NCBI GenBank assembly: GCA_026713925.1
Contig: JAPONM010000061.1
Span: 124,001-188,000 of the forward strand
Direction of reading: 5' to 3'
DNA length: 64,000 bases
From: Gammaproteobacteria bacterium
GTDB lineage: Bacteria; Pseudomonadota; Gammaproteobacteria; UBA4575
The notes under the pieces were generated by a model. That model did no database searches, was not told where the DNA came from, and saw only the letters and a list, made by a program, of their open reading frames with translations. Shown here one piece after another: positions 53,467 to 64,000 of the stretch; position 1 is the stretch's first letter, and each line of letters starts with the position of its first letter. The translations under genes were made by a program, and so were the position numbers.

Positions 53467-55377
53467 ATGCCGACCATTACCCTGCCTGACGGCACCCGGA
53501 AAACCTACACGGACCCTGTCACCGTCCAGCAGGTGGCGGAATCCGTCGGTCCCGGGCTGGCCAAGGCGACCATCGCAGGACGCATCAACGGGCAGCTGGC
53601 CGATGCCTGTGTGAGCATCACCGAGGATGCCAGTGTCGAGATCGTCACCAGCAAGGACCCGGACGGTGTCGATATCATCCGCCATTCCTTTGCGCACCTC
53701 ATGGGCCATGCGATCAAGCAGCTGTATCCGACGGCCAAGATGGCGATCGGGCCGGTCATCGAAAACGGCTTCTACTACGACGTCGACTATGAGCGCCCGT
53801 TCACCCCGGAGGACCTGGAGGCGATCGAGCAGCGCATGCATGAGCTGATCGTGCAGGATTACGATGTTGTCCGGGAAGTGGTCAGCCGGGCCCAGGCGGT
53901 CAGCACGTTTGCAGACCGTGACGAGGGCTACAAGGTCGAGATCGCATCCGAGATTCCTGACGATGAGATTATCGCACTCTACCACCATCAGGAATACACC
54001 GACATGTGCCGCGGGCCGCACGTACCGAACACGCGCCACCTCAGGGCATTCAAGCTGACCCGGCTGGCGGGTTCCTACTGGCGCGGGGACTCCCGCAACA
54101 AGATGCTGCAGCGCATCTATGGCACAGCGTGGGCGGACAAGAAACAACTCAGGCACCATCTGGAGCAGCTTGAGGAAGCCCGCAAGCGCGACCACCGCAA
54201 GCTTGGCAAGCAGATGGACCTGTTCCATTTTCAGGACGAAGCGCCGGGCATGGTGTTCTGGCATGAACGCGGGCTGATCCTGTATCAGCAGGTGGAATCC
54301 TACATCCGTGACAAGATCCGTGCGTACGGCTACCAGGAGGTGTCGACCCCGCAGATCCTCGACCGCAAGCTGTGGGAAAAGTCGGGGCACTGGGACAAGT
54401 TCGGCAGCATGATATTCGCAACGCAGTCCGAGAACCGTGAATACGCGATCAAGCCCATGAACTGCCCCGGGCATGTACAGATCTACAACCAGGGCCTGAA
54501 AAGCTACCGGGACCTGCCGCTCAAGCTCTCGGAGTTCGGCCTGGTGCATCGCAACGAGCCTTCCGGAACCCTGCACGGCCTGCTGCGGGGCAGGCGGTTC
54601 GTGCAGGACGATGCGCATATTTTCTGCACCCGGGCACAGCTGGCACGTGAAGTGCGTGAGCTGATCCAGCTGACGTTCGATGTCTACAGGGACTTCGGCT
54701 TTGAAAACATCGAGCTGGCCCTGTCGACCCGCCCGGAACAGAGGGTGGGCGAGGACAGCCTGTGGGACGAGGCCGAGGAAGCGCTGCAGCGGGTGCTGGA
54801 GGATCAGGATCTGGAGTACAAGCTGCAGCCGGGCGAAGGGGCGTTTTATGGCCCCAAGATCGAGTTCACGCTGCGCGACAGCATCGGCCGGGTGTGGCAG
54901 TGCGGCACGATCCAGGTGGACTTCTCCATGCCGGGGCGCCTCGATGCAACCTATGTGGCCGAAGACGGCTCCCGCCAGGTGCCGGTCATGATCCACCGGG
55001 CGATCCTGGGTTCGCTCGAACGTTTCATCGGGATATTGATCGAGAATTATGCGGGGGACCTGCCTTTTTGGCTGGCTCCGGTGCAGGCAGTATTGCTCAA
55101 TATTACGGACCAGCAGGCAGATTATGTCGATTCCATGCAAGAAATGCTTAAAAATCAAGGATTCAGGGTCATTTCAGACTTGAGAAATGAAAAAATTGGC
55201 TTTAAGATTCGTGAGCATACGCTTGCCCACATCCCGTTTATGCTGGTGGCAGGCAATCGTGAAGTGAACGCAAATCAACTGGCCGTTCGTACGCGCAGTG
55301 GCAAAGACTTGGGATCGATGGACATCAAGGCCGTCGAGGACTTGTTTGCGGAACGCAATATGCGTCGCGGTCATTAG
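53467..55377 (+). CDS. thrS: Threonyl-tRNA synthetase
   Basis: Charges tRNA-Thr and edits Ser-tRNA. The 636-residue protein has a TGS domain (1-62), an editing domain with HSFAHLMGH (H73, H77), a zinc-site region ([11 protein letters not shown] and later His) and class II motifs 2 and 3 ([39 protein letters not shown]). The frame extends to 53347, but TGGAGA before ATG 53467 and homology fix the start. It heads the infC-rpmI-rplT-pheST run. Confidence 0.97.
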   Translation: MPTITLPDGTRKTYTDPVTVQQVAESVGPGLAKATIAGRINGQLADACVSITEDASVEIVTSKDPDGVDIIRHSFAHLMGHAIKQLYPTAKMAIGPVIENGFYYDVDYERPFTPEDLEAIEQRMHELIVQDYDVVREVVSRAQAVSTFADRDEGYKVEIASEIPDDEIIALYHHQEYTDMCRGPHVPNTRHLRAFKLTRLAGSYWRGDSRNKMLQRIYGTAWADKKQLRHHLEQLEEARKRDHRKLGKQMDLFHFQDEAPGMVFWHERGLILYQQVESYIRDKIRAYGYQEVSTPQILDRKLWEKSGHWDKFGSMIFATQSENREYAIKPMNCPGHVQIYNQGLKSYRDLPLKLSEFGLVHRNEPSGTLHGLLRGRRFVQDDAHIFCTRAQLAREVRELIQLTFDVYRDFGFENIELALSTRPEQRVGEDSLWDEAEEALQRVLEDQDLEYKLQPGEGAFYGPKIEFTLRDSIGRVWQCGTIQVDFSMPGRLDATYVAEDGSRQVPVMIHRAILGSLERFIGILIENYAGDLPFWLAPVQAVLLNITDQQADYVDSMQEMLKNQGFRVISDLRNEKIGFKIREHTLAHIPFMLVAGNREVNANQLAVRTRSGKDLGSMDIKAVEDLFAERNMRRGH

Positions 55378-55399
55378 TTTTTTTTGAGGAGGACTGGAT

Positions 55400-55921
55400 A
55401 TTAGCGTAGGGAAAGTTAACCGTTTGAATGATGAAATTACCGGCCATGAAGTACGCCTGATCGGACTGGATGGCAAGAACGTAGGCGTAGTGGAAATCAG
55501 CAAGGCCCAGCAGATCGCGCAGGATGCAGAGCTTGATCTTGTAGAAATTGTCCCGAATGCCAAGCCGCCCGTTTGCAGGGTGATGGACTACGGTAAATTC
55601 AGATTTCAGCAGAGCAAGAAAGCTCAGGTTGCAAGAAAAAAACAAAAACAGATCCACGTAAAGGAAATAAAGTTTCGCCCCAGTACGGAAGAAAGTGATT
55701 ATCAGGTCAAGCTAAGAAAGATAATCGAGTTCCTGTCGCATGGTGATAAAACAAAGGTGACCGTCCGATTCAGGGGGCGGGAGCTGATGCATCAGGAATT
55801 CGGCGGTGTCTTGCTGGACCGGATAGAAGATGATTTGGAGAAGTATGGTGAAGTTGAGCAAAGGCCTAAACTGGAGGGCCGCCAGTTGGTGATGGTGTTC
55901 AAGCCGTTGCGGAATAAATAG
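55400..55921 (+). CDS. infC: Translation initiation factor IF-3 (ATT start)
   Basis: 173 residues. The N-domain ([21 protein letters not shown]) and C-domain ([27 protein letters not shown]) match IF-3. The first codon is ATT at 55400, in frame with the family N-terminus, and GAGGAGGA (55386-55393) lies 6 bp upstream. No ATG or GTG gives the right N-terminus. An AUU start is the classical self-control of IF-3 in E. coli. thrS lies 22 bp before; rpmI 17 bp after. Confidence 0.95.
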   Translation: MSVGKVNRLNDEITGHEVRLIGLDGKNVGVVEISKAQQIAQDAELDLVEIVPNAKPPVCRVMDYGKFRFQQSKKAQVARKKQKQIHVKEIKFRPSTEESDYQVKLRKIIEFLSHGDKTKVTVRFRGRELMHQEFGGVLLDRIEDDLEKYGEVEQRPKLEGRQLVMVFKPLRNK

Positions 55922-55938
55922 TACAGGAACGTATAGAG

Positions 55939-56136
55939 ATGCCAAAGTTAAAGACAAATCGTGGTGCAGCCAAGCGCTTTAAGAAGACTGCCAAAGGCAA
56001 TTTCAAGCGCATTCAGTCGCATGCGCGGCACATTCTGACCAAGAAGAGTGCAAAAAGGAAAAGGCAGTTGCGCGCCGGCGCTGCCATTGCAGAACAGGAC
56101 GCCAGATCCGTACGGCAGATGCTGCCCTACGCATGA
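55939..56136 (+). CDS. rpmI: 50S ribosomal protein L35
   Basis: 65 residues, highly basic, opening [20 protein letters not shown] and including [14 protein letters not shown], the L35 pattern. It is in the infC-rpmI-rplT operon and likely shares its L20-mediated control, which is not visible directly. Confidence 0.97.
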   Translation: MPKLKTNRGAAKRFKKTAKGNFKRIQSHARHILTKKSAKRKRQLRAGAAIAEQDARSVRQMLPYA

Positions 56137-56168
56137 AGAAACTCGTTTAAGGAACCCGGAGAGAATCG

Positions 56169-56522
56169 ATGCCAAGAGCCAAGCGATCAGTTGTCGCACG
56201 TGCCCGACACAAGAAAATACTTGCCAAGGCCAAGGGGTATTATGGTGCACGCAAGAACACTTTCCGTGTGGCCAAGCAGGCTGTCATCAAGGCCGGTCAG
56301 TACGCGTACCGTGACCGCAGGCAGCGCAAGCGCCAGTTTCGCTCCCTGTGGATTGTTCGAATCAATGCTGCCGCGAGGCAGTTCGGGTTATCGTACAGCA
56401 GGATGATGGACGGGCTGAACAAGGCATCCGTGGAGATTGACCGTAAAGTCTTGGCAGACCTGGCCGTGCATGATATCGACACTTTCGGCAAGATTGCTGA
56501 AAGGGCGAAGGCAAGCTTATAG
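56169..56522 (+). CDS. rplT: 50S ribosomal protein L20
   Basis: 117 residues opening [29 protein letters not shown] and including [20 protein letters not shown], characteristic of L20. L20 is an assembly protein and represses its operon in many bacteria. The terminator begins 54 bp after the stop. Confidence 0.97.
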   Translation: MPRAKRSVVARARHKKILAKAKGYYGARKNTFRVAKQAVIKAGQYAYRDRRQRKRQFRSLWIVRINAAARQFGLSYSRMMDGLNKASVEIDRKVLADLAVHDIDTFGKIAERAKASL

Positions 56523-56575
56523 GTGAATGCAACCCAAGGTAATTGTTGTACGAGACCGCGCAGGTAATATTCGGC

Positions 56576-56612
56576 AAAAAAGGGAAAGGCTTCGCCTTTC
56601 CCTTTTTTGTTT
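56576..56612 (+). terminator. Rho-independent terminator after rplT
   Basis: AAAAAAGGGAAAGGC (56576-56590) pairs fully with GCCTTTCCCTTTTTT (56594-56608) over a 3-nt loop, then GTTTT. It separates the infC-rplT unit from pheST; no leader peptide rich in Phe was seen. Confidence 0.9.
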
Positions 56613-56621
56613 TAACCATGA

Positions 56622-57638
<1,017 letters not shown>

Positions 57639-57650
57639 GAGAGATCAACC

Positions 57651-60038
57651 ATGCAGGTAAGTGAACTGTGGTTACGTGAATGGGTGAGCCCGGCTGCAAC
57701 TACGCAGCAGCTGGCAGACACGTTGACCATGGCTGGACTGGAGGTCGACAGTATACGCCCTGCAGCCCCTGCATTTTCGGGGGTAGTGGCTGCAAGGATC
57801 GCAGGGCTTACGGCGCATCCTGACACCGAAGGGCTTCATGTGTGTTCCGTGGATGATGGCTCGGGCCAGCTGCTGAGCGTGGTCTGTGGTGCGGACAATG
57901 TGCGTGCAGGGATAATGGTGGCCCTTGCAAGGATCGGTGCGCAACTGCCCGGCAATGTTCCGGTCGAGGCGAAGACCCTGGCCGGGGTGGAATCATCAGG
58001 AATGCTGTGTTCCAGTGCTGAACTGGGTCTCGCTGAATCATCCCGCGGGATTCTGGAATTGCCTGAGACCTGTGGGCTGGGTGTCGATCTATACAGGTAT
58101 ATGGGACTGGATGATGCAGTGATCGACATCGATTTGACACCCAACCGTTCGGATTGCCTCAGCGTTCAGGGTCTGGCAAGGGAAGTGTCTGCACTGTTCG
58201 AGGTCCCTGTTGAAAAGTCACTGGACTGTAAAACCGTGCATTCGATCGATACGGTCTTCCCGGTTTGTGTCGAGGCACCCGAGAACTGTCCGCGGTATGT
58301 CGGCAGGATCATTACAGGTGTTGAACGGGACGTTTCGGCTCCGTTATGGATCCAGGAGAAATTGCGCCGCTGCGGAGTGCGTTCCGTCAATGCCATCACG
58401 GACATCACAAATTATGTAATGCTTGAACTCGGCCAGCCGATGCACGCGTTTGATCTGGACAGGCTGCAGTCCGGTATTGTGGTGCGGTTTGCCAGGCCCT
58501 CTGAAACCCTGCAACTGCTCAACGGCCAGGAAGTGAAGCTGGCCGAGGATGAACTGGTGATTGCGGATGCCGAAAACCCGGTTGCCCTGGCAGGCATCAT
58601 GGGAGGGCAGCACACAGCGGTTACAGATCAGACCCGATCGGTGTTCCTGGAATCCGCCTGGTTCAAACCCGAGACGATTGCCGGCAAGGCAAGAAAGTAC
58701 GGGCTGCACACGGATTCATCTCACCGGTTCGAACGAGGGGTGGATCCGGGTCTTGCACATCAGGCCATGCAACGTGCCACCCAGTTGATCCTCGAGACTG
58801 TAGGCGGTCATGTCGGCCCTGTCATATGTGAAGAAAATGAGTCCTGCCTGCCGCGGCCTGTACCGGTCGTACTCGAGCCCTCCAGGGTCGAGGCCTTGCT
58901 GGGAATGGATATATCAACGGCTGAAATCAGCTCGCTCCTGGAGCGCCTGCATTGCAAGGTCAGCCTGCAGGGTCACAGTCTGCGTGTCATCCCGCCGGGG
59001 TTTCGCACCGACCTTTCCATACCCGAGGACCTGATCGAGGAAATTGCGCGCCTGATCGGCTATGAAAACATCCCTGCATCCGGTACTGAATCCGGTATCC
59101 TGAACGCCAGCGATTCCACCCCCCGCGTGAACACGCTTGAGCAGATGAGGCAGGCCCTGGTGCTGTGCGGGTACCATGAAATCATTTCGTTCAGCTTTGT
59201 GAATCCGCACATCGAGAAACTGTTCAATCCGGAACATGATGCAAAGGAGCTTGAGAACCCGATTTCAAAGGACCTGTCTGTCATGCGCAGCAGCATCTGG
59301 CCAGGCCTGGTTCAGGCATCACGCTACAACTTCAACCGCCAGCAATTGCGTATCCGGTTTTTCGAGCAGGGCCTGCAGTTTCGCCAGACTGCCGAAGGGC
59401 TGCAGCAATTGCCAGTGCTGTCCGGCCTGATCACGGGTGACTGTGAACCTCAGCAATGGGGGATCCGTCCCAGGAAAACCGATTTCTATGATATCAAGGG
59501 TGACGTGGAGCATCTCCTGGAGATTGCCGCATTGCCGCGTGACCAACTGGCCCTTGAACCTCTGGACGACCCCGGCCTGCATCCCGGACAGGCGGCAAGA
59601 GTGGTGTTCAGGGATCAGACGCTGGTGCGTTTTGGCGCCTTGCACCCGCGTATCCAGGCTGACCTGGATATCGATCAGGAAATATTTCTATTTGAACTGC
59701 ACCTGGATGAATTGCCGTCCCGGCCCCTCGGGAAGGTCTTCCGGCCTTTGTCAAAGTTTCCTTTGATCCGCAGGGATATCACCCTCGTGGTGGATGAGGC
59801 TCTGCAGGCTGCTGAAATCTGCTTAAATATTGAGCAAATGCAAATTGCTTGTCTGCAAAGAGTGGAAATCTTTAGTGTTTATACCGGACAGGGTATACCT
59901 AAAGGGTATAAAAGTATTTCTTTAGGCTTGATTTTACAAGAGTTTTCACGCACTCTTAGAGATAAAGAAATAGAACAAACCGTCACGTCGATTGTTACAC
60001 AACTTGAAAACAGAGTCGGGGCGAAAATACGAAGCTGA
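57651..60038 (+). CDS. pheT: Phenylalanyl-tRNA synthetase beta subunit
   Basis: 795 residues, full length. It has an N-terminal tRNA-binding (EMAP-like) domain, B3/B4 editing domains ([23 protein letters not shown]-type block, [20 protein letters not shown]) and a C-terminal anticodon-binding FDX-ACB domain. It follows pheS by 12 bp, with ihfA 5 bp downstream. Confidence 0.97.
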   Translation: MQVSELWLREWVSPAATTQQLADTLTMAGLEVDSIRPAAPAFSGVVAARIAGLTAHPDTEGLHVCSVDDGSGQLLSVVCGADNVRAGIMVALARIGAQLPGNVPVEAKTLAGVESSGMLCSSAELGLAESSRGILELPETCGLGVDLYRYMGLDDAVIDIDLTPNRSDCLSVQGLAREVSALFEVPVEKSLDCKTVHSIDTVFPVCVEAPENCPRYVGRIITGVERDVSAPLWIQEKLRRCGVRSVNAITDITNYVMLELGQPMHAFDLDRLQSGIVVRFARPSETLQLLNGQEVKLAEDELVIADAENPVALAGIMGGQHTAVTDQTRSVFLESAWFKPETIAGKARKYGLHTDSSHRFERGVDPGLAHQAMQRATQLILETVGGHVGPVICEENESCLPRPVPVVLEPSRVEALLGMDISTAEISSLLERLHCKVSLQGHSLRVIPPGFRTDLSIPEDLIEEIARLIGYENIPASGTESGILNASDSTPRVNTLEQMRQALVLCGYHEIISFSFVNPHIEKLFNPEHDAKELENPISKDLSVMRSSIWPGLVQASRYNFNRQQLRIRFFEQGLQFRQTAEGLQQLPVLSGLITGDCEPQQWGIRPRKTDFYDIKGDVEHLLEIAALPRDQLALEPLDDPGLHPGQAARVVFRDQTLVRFGALHPRIQADLDIDQEIFLFELHLDELPSRPLGKVFRPLSKFPLIRRDITLVVDEALQAAEICLNIEQMQIACLQRVEIFSVYTGQGIPKGYKSISLGLILQEFSRTLRDKEIEQTVTSIVTQLENRVGAKIRS

Positions 60039-60043
60039 ATGCA

Positions 60044-60349
60044 ATGGCGCTGACCAAAGCTGAAATGGCAGAGAACCTGTTCGAGGAGCTGGGCCTTAAC
60101 AACCGCGAGGCCAAAGAGCTTGTTGAAGTTTTTTTTGAAGAAGTTCGAGTTGCCTTGGAACGCAGCTCTGAGGTCAAACTGTCTGGTTTCGGCAATTTTA
60201 TCCTGCGGGACAAGAATCAACGCCCTGGACGTAACCCGAAGACCGGTGAGGAAATTCCAATCTCCGCCAGGCGTGTGGTGACCTTCCGCCCCGGGCAGAA
60301 GCTAAAAGCGAGAGTTGAGGCATATGCTGGAAATCAGCAGCAACAATGA
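60044..60349 (+). CDS. ihfA: Integration host factor alpha subunit
   Basis: 101 residues of HU/IHF fold, with the alpha-type [27 protein letters not shown] arm. The pheT-ihfA-merR order is the standard gammaproteobacterial one. It forms IHF with the beta subunit at 30.5 kb. The C-terminus overlaps the MerR gene by 26 bp. Confidence 0.96.
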   Translation: MALTKAEMAENLFEELGLNNREAKELVEVFFEEVRVALERSSEVKLSGFGNFILRDKNQRPGRNPKTGEEIPISARRVVTFRPGQKLKARVEAYAGNQQQQ

Positions 60350-60680
60350 ATTACCAGCGATCCCGGGAAAACGCTATTTTACGATTGGTGAAGTCAGTGG
60401 CCTTTGTAAAGTCAAGTCCCATGTATTACGTTACTGGGAGCAGGAATTTCCATCCCTTAAACCCGTCAAGCGTCGTGGAAACCGCCGGTATTACCAGCGA
60501 CATGATGTCATCCTGATTCGCCAGATACGAAACCTGCTCTATGAGCAGGGGTATACCATTGGCGGGGCTAGGCAAAAGCTTTCGGGATCGTCTGCCAAGC
60601 AGGATACAAACCAGAGCCAGCAGCTGATTCATCAGATGCGGGTTGAGCTTGAGGACTTGTTGCAGGTATTAAAGCGTTAG
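60324..60680 (+). CDS. MerR-family transcriptional regulator
   Basis: 118 residues with a winged-helix MerR N-terminus ([40 protein letters not shown]) and a short, coiled C-terminus without a metal-binding Cys set. This matches the conserved MerR-like protein following ihfA. Ligand unknown. A TTG at 60315 is alternative. Confidence 0.9.
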   Translation: MLEISSNNELPAIPGKRYFTIGEVSGLCKVKSHVLRYWEQEFPSLKPVKRRGNRRYYQRHDVILIRQIRNLLYEQGYTIGGARQKLSGSSAKQDTNQSQQLIHQMRVELEDLLQVLKR

Positions 60681-60719
60681 GTTCCCGCTCTGATTCCTTG
60701 GAAATGTATCCGGTTACAT

Positions 60720-60796
60720 CGGGGTGTAGCGCAGTCTGGTAGCGCACCGCAATGGGGTTGCGGTGGTCGGAGGTTCAAATCCTCTCACCCCGACCA
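60720..60796 (+). tRNA. tRNA-Pro (GGG)
   Basis: CGGGGTG pairs with CACCCCG; D-arm GCGCAGTCTGGTAGCGC; anticodon stem CCGCA/TGCGG with loop ATGGGGT, anticodon GGG; T-arm AGGTTCAAATCCT; CCA encoded (60794-60796). 77 nt. Its place after ihfA-merR is conserved. Confidence 0.95.
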
Positions 60797-61150
60797 GGTT
60801 TTGTTGGGTCCGTACCGGGGACATAGGTAACACTTTTCGGTACAAATGGGTCGGTGGCCGGTCCGGTCCGGCCGTTTTCGCACGGTGCCTCCCGTGACTT
60901 GAAATTCATTTTTTCTCAGTCATGTCTGCCAATCTTTACATCGCATATTCAATGTGACGGGTGCAGGAAATTCCCCATTTCAAAAAGGAGTTGAATCTTC
61001 ATCCGGTGCGCAGTCCATGCGAACGGAAATTCAAGTTCAACTGGTGCAAATCAGTCTTTTGTTCATAATTTTGAACATGCAGGATTGAATAAGATAGTAT
61101 GCTTGAATCAATAACACATTAATCCTTGTTGAGATTTGGAGATTAATGCC
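60797..61150. other. Spacer after tRNA-Pro with a possible insertion-sequence end and a candidate promoter
   Basis: About 354 bp without a gene. GTACCGGGGACATAGGTAAC (60812-60831) looks like the end of an IS481-type element, but no transposase lies beside it. TTGAAC (61071-61076) and TAGTAT (61095-61100) form a weak promoter candidate (18-bp spacer) for the GST-fold pair. Confidence 0.4.
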
Positions 61151-61747
61151 ATGGGTCTATTTAGCTCTAAGAAAAAAGCAGTCGAAACACCAAAGCTTGT
61201 CTGTCTTTCAGGTGATGCACAGTCCTATAAATGCATTTTTTTGGCCGCCTACAGAAAGCTCACAATCGATGTTGAATGGGACACCTCATCCGCACCCGGC
61301 GACAAGATGCCTGAGTCTTTGGCGGGTCTTAATCGATTTCCTTGTATTGAAGAAGGCGACTTTAAAGCTTGCGGGTCTAGCGCAGCCCTGACCTATTTAA
61401 ATATCAAGGGGCGTTCCCCTACGATCCACCCGAGAAAAGCCAGGGTGCTGGCTGCACAGCAGTACTGGATTCAAGTCCTCACGAGAGAACTGGAGCCGTT
61501 ATTAAACGATATTCAAAAAAACCAGGCGCCCATATCTGAAATTCTGAAAGTTCTTGATGCCAATCTGGCAGACTCAAATCACATTGTTGGTGAATTTTCA
61601 CTCGCGGATATACATTGGTCTGCGACGTGCAGGGCGCTGGAGGAACAGGGGCATAGTGCCATGTTGAGTGTCTTTGACAACATAGGCAAGTGGCTTGCAA
61701 GTATAAAAAGCGAAATTCCACAGTACGACGCCAGAGCTGAAAAGTAG
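61151..61747 (+). CDS. Glutathione S-transferase-fold protein (first of a tandem pair)
   Basis: 198 residues; GGAGA lies 8 bp before ATG 61151. The thioredoxin-like N-terminus (KLVCLSGDAQSYKCIFLAAY, NRFPCIEEGDFKACGSSAALTYL) and helical C-terminus (YWIQVLTRELEPLLNDI, SLADIHW) give the GST/EF1B-gamma architecture. No canonical catalytic Tyr/Ser at the N-terminus is evident, so it may be a binding or structural protein. Paralogous to the next gene. Function unknown. Confidence 0.65.
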   Translation: MGLFSSKKKAVETPKLVCLSGDAQSYKCIFLAAYRKLTIDVEWDTSSAPGDKMPESLAGLNRFPCIEEGDFKACGSSAALTYLNIKGRSPTIHPRKARVLAAQQYWIQVLTRELEPLLNDIQKNQAPISEILKVLDANLADSNHIVGEFSLADIHWSATCRALEEQGHSAMLSVFDNIGKWLASIKSEIPQYDARAEK

Positions 61748-61787
61748 TCGACAATTATTTTGAACAAGCATACACGGGTAAGTAATC

Positions 61788-62582
61788 ATGACAGACATAT
61801 TTGATTCGATGGCTGAAAAATCCGGCCATACAGACAGTTCCAGATACGGGTTGTCTGGGGAAATGAAAAAGACACAGTATGTGTTGGAACTGATTGGAAG
61901 TCCAACCGATGCCGATACGCTTAAATGCATACTCACTGCTGCAGAACAAGGTATGGAAATGAATTGCTACAGCATGGTTACCGATGCGGTGGAAAATATG
62001 CATGAATCCATTGCAGAAATTTCACCCTTGTCCATTACACCCTGCTTGAAAGAGGCAGATTTTATTACTTGCGGTGGTGATGCGATCACGGCATTTATTG
62101 ATGCAAGGGGGTTGGGTTACGCACTTACCCCGCGCAACGTCATGCTTGCGGCAACGCAAGACTACTGGGTTGATATTGCAGTGGCGAATGTTGCCCCGCG
62201 TGTAAAGCGAATCGTTGATGAAGCCATTACAAAAAAAATGGATGCCTCTTCTTATTCTCCTGATATGCAGGTTATCAATGCCTGTTGTGAAGAACTCAAG
62301 GTATATTTTGATGCCCTGGATAAACAGTTGCAAAGTGAAAAATTCATTGCATGTGACAAGTACACCTGGGCAGACCTTCATTGGACAGTCTACATTCATC
62401 TTTGTCAGAACGCAGGCTGTAGTACGTTAATTGATGAAAGAGAGAACATAAAGAATTGGTATAGCCGAATTAAGTCAAAGAAAAGCCAATGCGGTCAAGA
62501 GACCGTCGCTTACGACGTATTGCCTAATGCAGAAGAAACCCTGCAGGGAATTCTCAAGTCTGTTGAAATCAGTAATTTCTAA
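61788..62582 (+). CDS. Glutathione S-transferase-fold protein (second of a tandem pair)
   Basis: 264 residues. The block after an N-terminal extension (about 1-28) aligns with the preceding gene: LELIGSPTDADTLKCILTAAE, ITPCLKEADFITCGGDAITAFI, YWVDIAVANVAPRVKRI, KYTWADLHWTVYIHL and WYSRIKSK. It adds about 30 residues at the end. The pair arose by duplication and has diverged strongly. It lies 40 bp after its paralogue, suggesting cotranscription. Function unknown. Confidence 0.65.
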   Translation: MTDIFDSMAEKSGHTDSSRYGLSGEMKKTQYVLELIGSPTDADTLKCILTAAEQGMEMNCYSMVTDAVENMHESIAEISPLSITPCLKEADFITCGGDAITAFIDARGLGYALTPRNVMLAATQDYWVDIAVANVAPRVKRIVDEAITKKMDASSYSPDMQVINACCEELKVYFDALDKQLQSEKFIACDKYTWADLHWTVYIHLCQNAGCSTLIDERENIKNWYSRIKSKKSQCGQETVAYDVLPNAEETLQGILKSVEISNF

Positions 62583-63159
62583 GCAAAAGAGTAATTTGCA
62601 GCCAGGCTATAGATGAGGAAGCGCAGAAGCAGAGCAGAGAACCCTTTGTGGGGGAAATTGAAAGGGACGTGACTCTGGTCTGGCGTTCAGAGAAGATAGG
62701 AAAAATTTGTCGTTTGATCCATTCCCAGGTTCGAATGAATCTGAATATTTTGTAATTCATACCAGCACTGCTTCTGGAGCACGATGGCCAGAGCGGCTTG
62801 AGGTATAGGTAGACAGTCCCTGACCAGAGGCTGGGAAAGTATATAATCCCCCAATCAAAGGACGCTTGTCCCAGGACATTCACGGATTGCAGAGTATTTA
62901 AAGTTTCCTCTGAATGCAGTTATGTGTACCCTATGGCTCAGGGAAGACAGATTCGGTGTACAGTGAGGTGCGTTACAAGCAATCGGGTGTGAGCCCATAC
63001 CTGCAGGATTCCTGCTCCTGAATCAGCGGACAGATAATTTAATATCCTGATACGGTCAGTCATTTTATACACACAGTCATGCAGAACTCCGGGTGACTAT
63101 TGGGGAGCCACAGCCGGATGTAGAGGCAGTATCTTGTACAAACATAATTGAATATTCAC
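62583..63159. other. Spacer before lepB, no gene recognised
   Basis: About 577 bp. One stretch (about 62610-62750) reads as a short protein-like frame (EEAQKQSREPFVGEIERD) without a start and ending early, perhaps a decayed gene. It contains the second copy of the dispersed repeat. No lepA precedes lepB, unlike the usual order. Confidence 0.45.
62881..62935. repeat. Copy 2 of the dispersed repeat
   Basis: 62900-62935 matches 53312-53347 at 28 of 36 positions and ends with the same TATGTGTACCCTATG. The left arm has decayed. It lies about 225 bp before lepB. Confidence 0.5.
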
Positions 63160-63984
63160 ATGGACCTGGAATTGATCTTGCTTATCGGGACGCTGGTGAC
63201 AGGTATTGTCTGGCTGCTCGATGGACTCTTTTTAAGGAAGCGTCGTGCGGGTGTACCGCAGGACCAAGCGCCTGAAGACGGGACTGAATCGCATGCAAAG
63301 CCCGCAGCGAAGGAGCATCGGGAACCCTGGTTTATCGAAACCTGCAAATCATTTTTCCCTATATTGCTGATCGTCCTGATACTTCGCTCGTTCGTGGCAG
63401 AACCCTTTCGGATTCCATCAGGATCCATGATGCCGACCCTGCTGCACGGCGATTTTATTCTGGTCAACAAGTTTACCTACGGCATCAGGCTGCCTGTTGT
63501 GCATGCCAAGATACTGGATATCGGAATACCTCAACGCGGGGACGTTGCGGTGTTCCGGTTTCCCCGCAACCCTGCTGACGACTACATTAAGCGTATCATC
63601 GGCTTGCCCGGTGACCGGATTGAATACCGGGGCAAAACGGTATTCATCAATGACAGGCCCATGCTGCAGGAAAAGAACGGTGTGTACCATGGGACCGGTG
63701 CGAACGGTGTCATGAATGGCATACCCATCTACAGGGAGGAACTGGGAGAGGTGTCGCATGACGTGTTGATCAAGTACCCGAGATATCATGCCCCGCTTGT
63801 CGACTATGTCCCCGAGAATCACTATTTTGTGATGGGGGATAACCGTGACCACAGCAGCGACAGTCGAAACTGGGGATTCGTGCCGGAAGAGAACCTGGTC
63901 GGGCGCGCATTCCTGATATGGATGAACTGGGATTTCTCAGGGAAGAAATTTGATCTCAAACGCATTGGGAAAAAAATCATCTAG
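63160..63984 (+). CDS. lepB: Signal peptidase I
   Basis: Cleaves signal peptides at the periplasmic face. 274 residues: two N-terminal membrane helices (about 5-23 and 64-80), catalytic Ser89 in RIPSGSMMPTL and Lys144 in DDYIKRIIGLPGD, and the later VMGDNRDHSSDSR. Ser89 and Lys144 correspond to S91 and K146 of E. coli. TTG 63148 is in frame; ATG 63160 is more usual. The gene is complete, ending 16 bp before the window edge. Confidence 0.96.
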   Translation: MDLELILLIGTLVTGIVWLLDGLFLRKRRAGVPQDQAPEDGTESHAKPAAKEHREPWFIETCKSFFPILLIVLILRSFVAEPFRIPSGSMMPTLLHGDFILVNKFTYGIRLPVVHAKILDIGIPQRGDVAVFRFPRNPADDYIKRIIGLPGDRIEYRGKTVFINDRPMLQEKNGVYHGTGANGVMNGIPIYREELGEVSHDVLIKYPRYHAPLVDYVPENHYFVMGDNRDHSSDSRNWGFVPEENLVGRAFLIWMNWDFSGKKFDLKRIGKKII

Positions 63985-64000
63985 CACCTGACCTGAAGTA

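Noticed and set aside
53368-55158. 596-codon open frame antisense to thrS
   Set aside because: Same reason: a shadow of thrS without a start site or a recognisable product.

Overview
The window reads as a chromosomal segment of a gammaproteobacterium. Moderately GC-rich housekeeping genes keep a Pseudomonas-like order: SDR(yciK)-gph-ubiG-mtaD-mtnA-gyrA-serC-pheA-tyrA-aroA-cmk-rpsA-ihfB-lapA-lapB, then aspC/uvrB, then thrS-infC-rpmI-rplT-pheS-pheT-ihfA-merR-tRNA-Pro. No taxon below class can be fixed from the sequence. A possible asparagine synthase tail at the left edge and an ACP/PLP decarboxylase/acyl-CoA ligase trio resemble exosortase-A (PEP-CTERM) accessory genes. They suggest a free-living, exopolysaccharide-producing environmental bacterium.

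Layout. 1-16.2 kb: glutaredoxin, RNase T, argG, MlaA, folE, YciI/YciO, site-2 protease, trpS, scpA-scpB-rluB-endonuclease III-like (tightly packed or overlapping). Opposite to these run an SDR, rmuC, gph, ubiG and mtaD. 16.3-32.4 kb: mtnA, gyrA, then the serine/aromatic block serC-pheA-tyrA-aroA, interrupted between serC and pheA by the exosortase-type trio, then cmk-rpsA-ihfB-lapAB. 32.6-35.4 kb: an operon-like set of a YeiH-family transporter, a 42-residue membrane protein, a UspA protein and an SRPBCC protein with a C-terminal membrane anchor. It ends in a hairpin.

35.5-44.6 kb is an accessory island next to tRNA-Asn. It holds a nuclease-helicase with a DUF2075-type core, a second PD-(D/E)xK-like protein, a patatin-like lipase, a HEPN-like ORF, a ComEC-like metallo-beta-lactamase protein, a DUF2971 protein and rearranged transposase debris. 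The domains are typical of defence islands, but none of the recognised multi-gene defence systems is complete here. 44.8-48.1 kb returns to core genes (aspC, uvrB).

48.2-53.1 kb is a second accessory zone around tRNA-Val: an orphan HigA-like regulator, exported and outer-membrane proteins, a rhodanese, and a BASS transporter whose base composition looks foreign. 53.5-60.8 kb is the translation cluster thrS to tRNA-Pro. 61.1-62.6 kb carries two diverged tandem GST-fold paralogues, and lepB closes the window.

The best candidates for something undescribed are the four-gene transporter operon with its tiny membrane protein, the island's single-gene nuclease-helicase and its neighbours, and the GST-fold pair.
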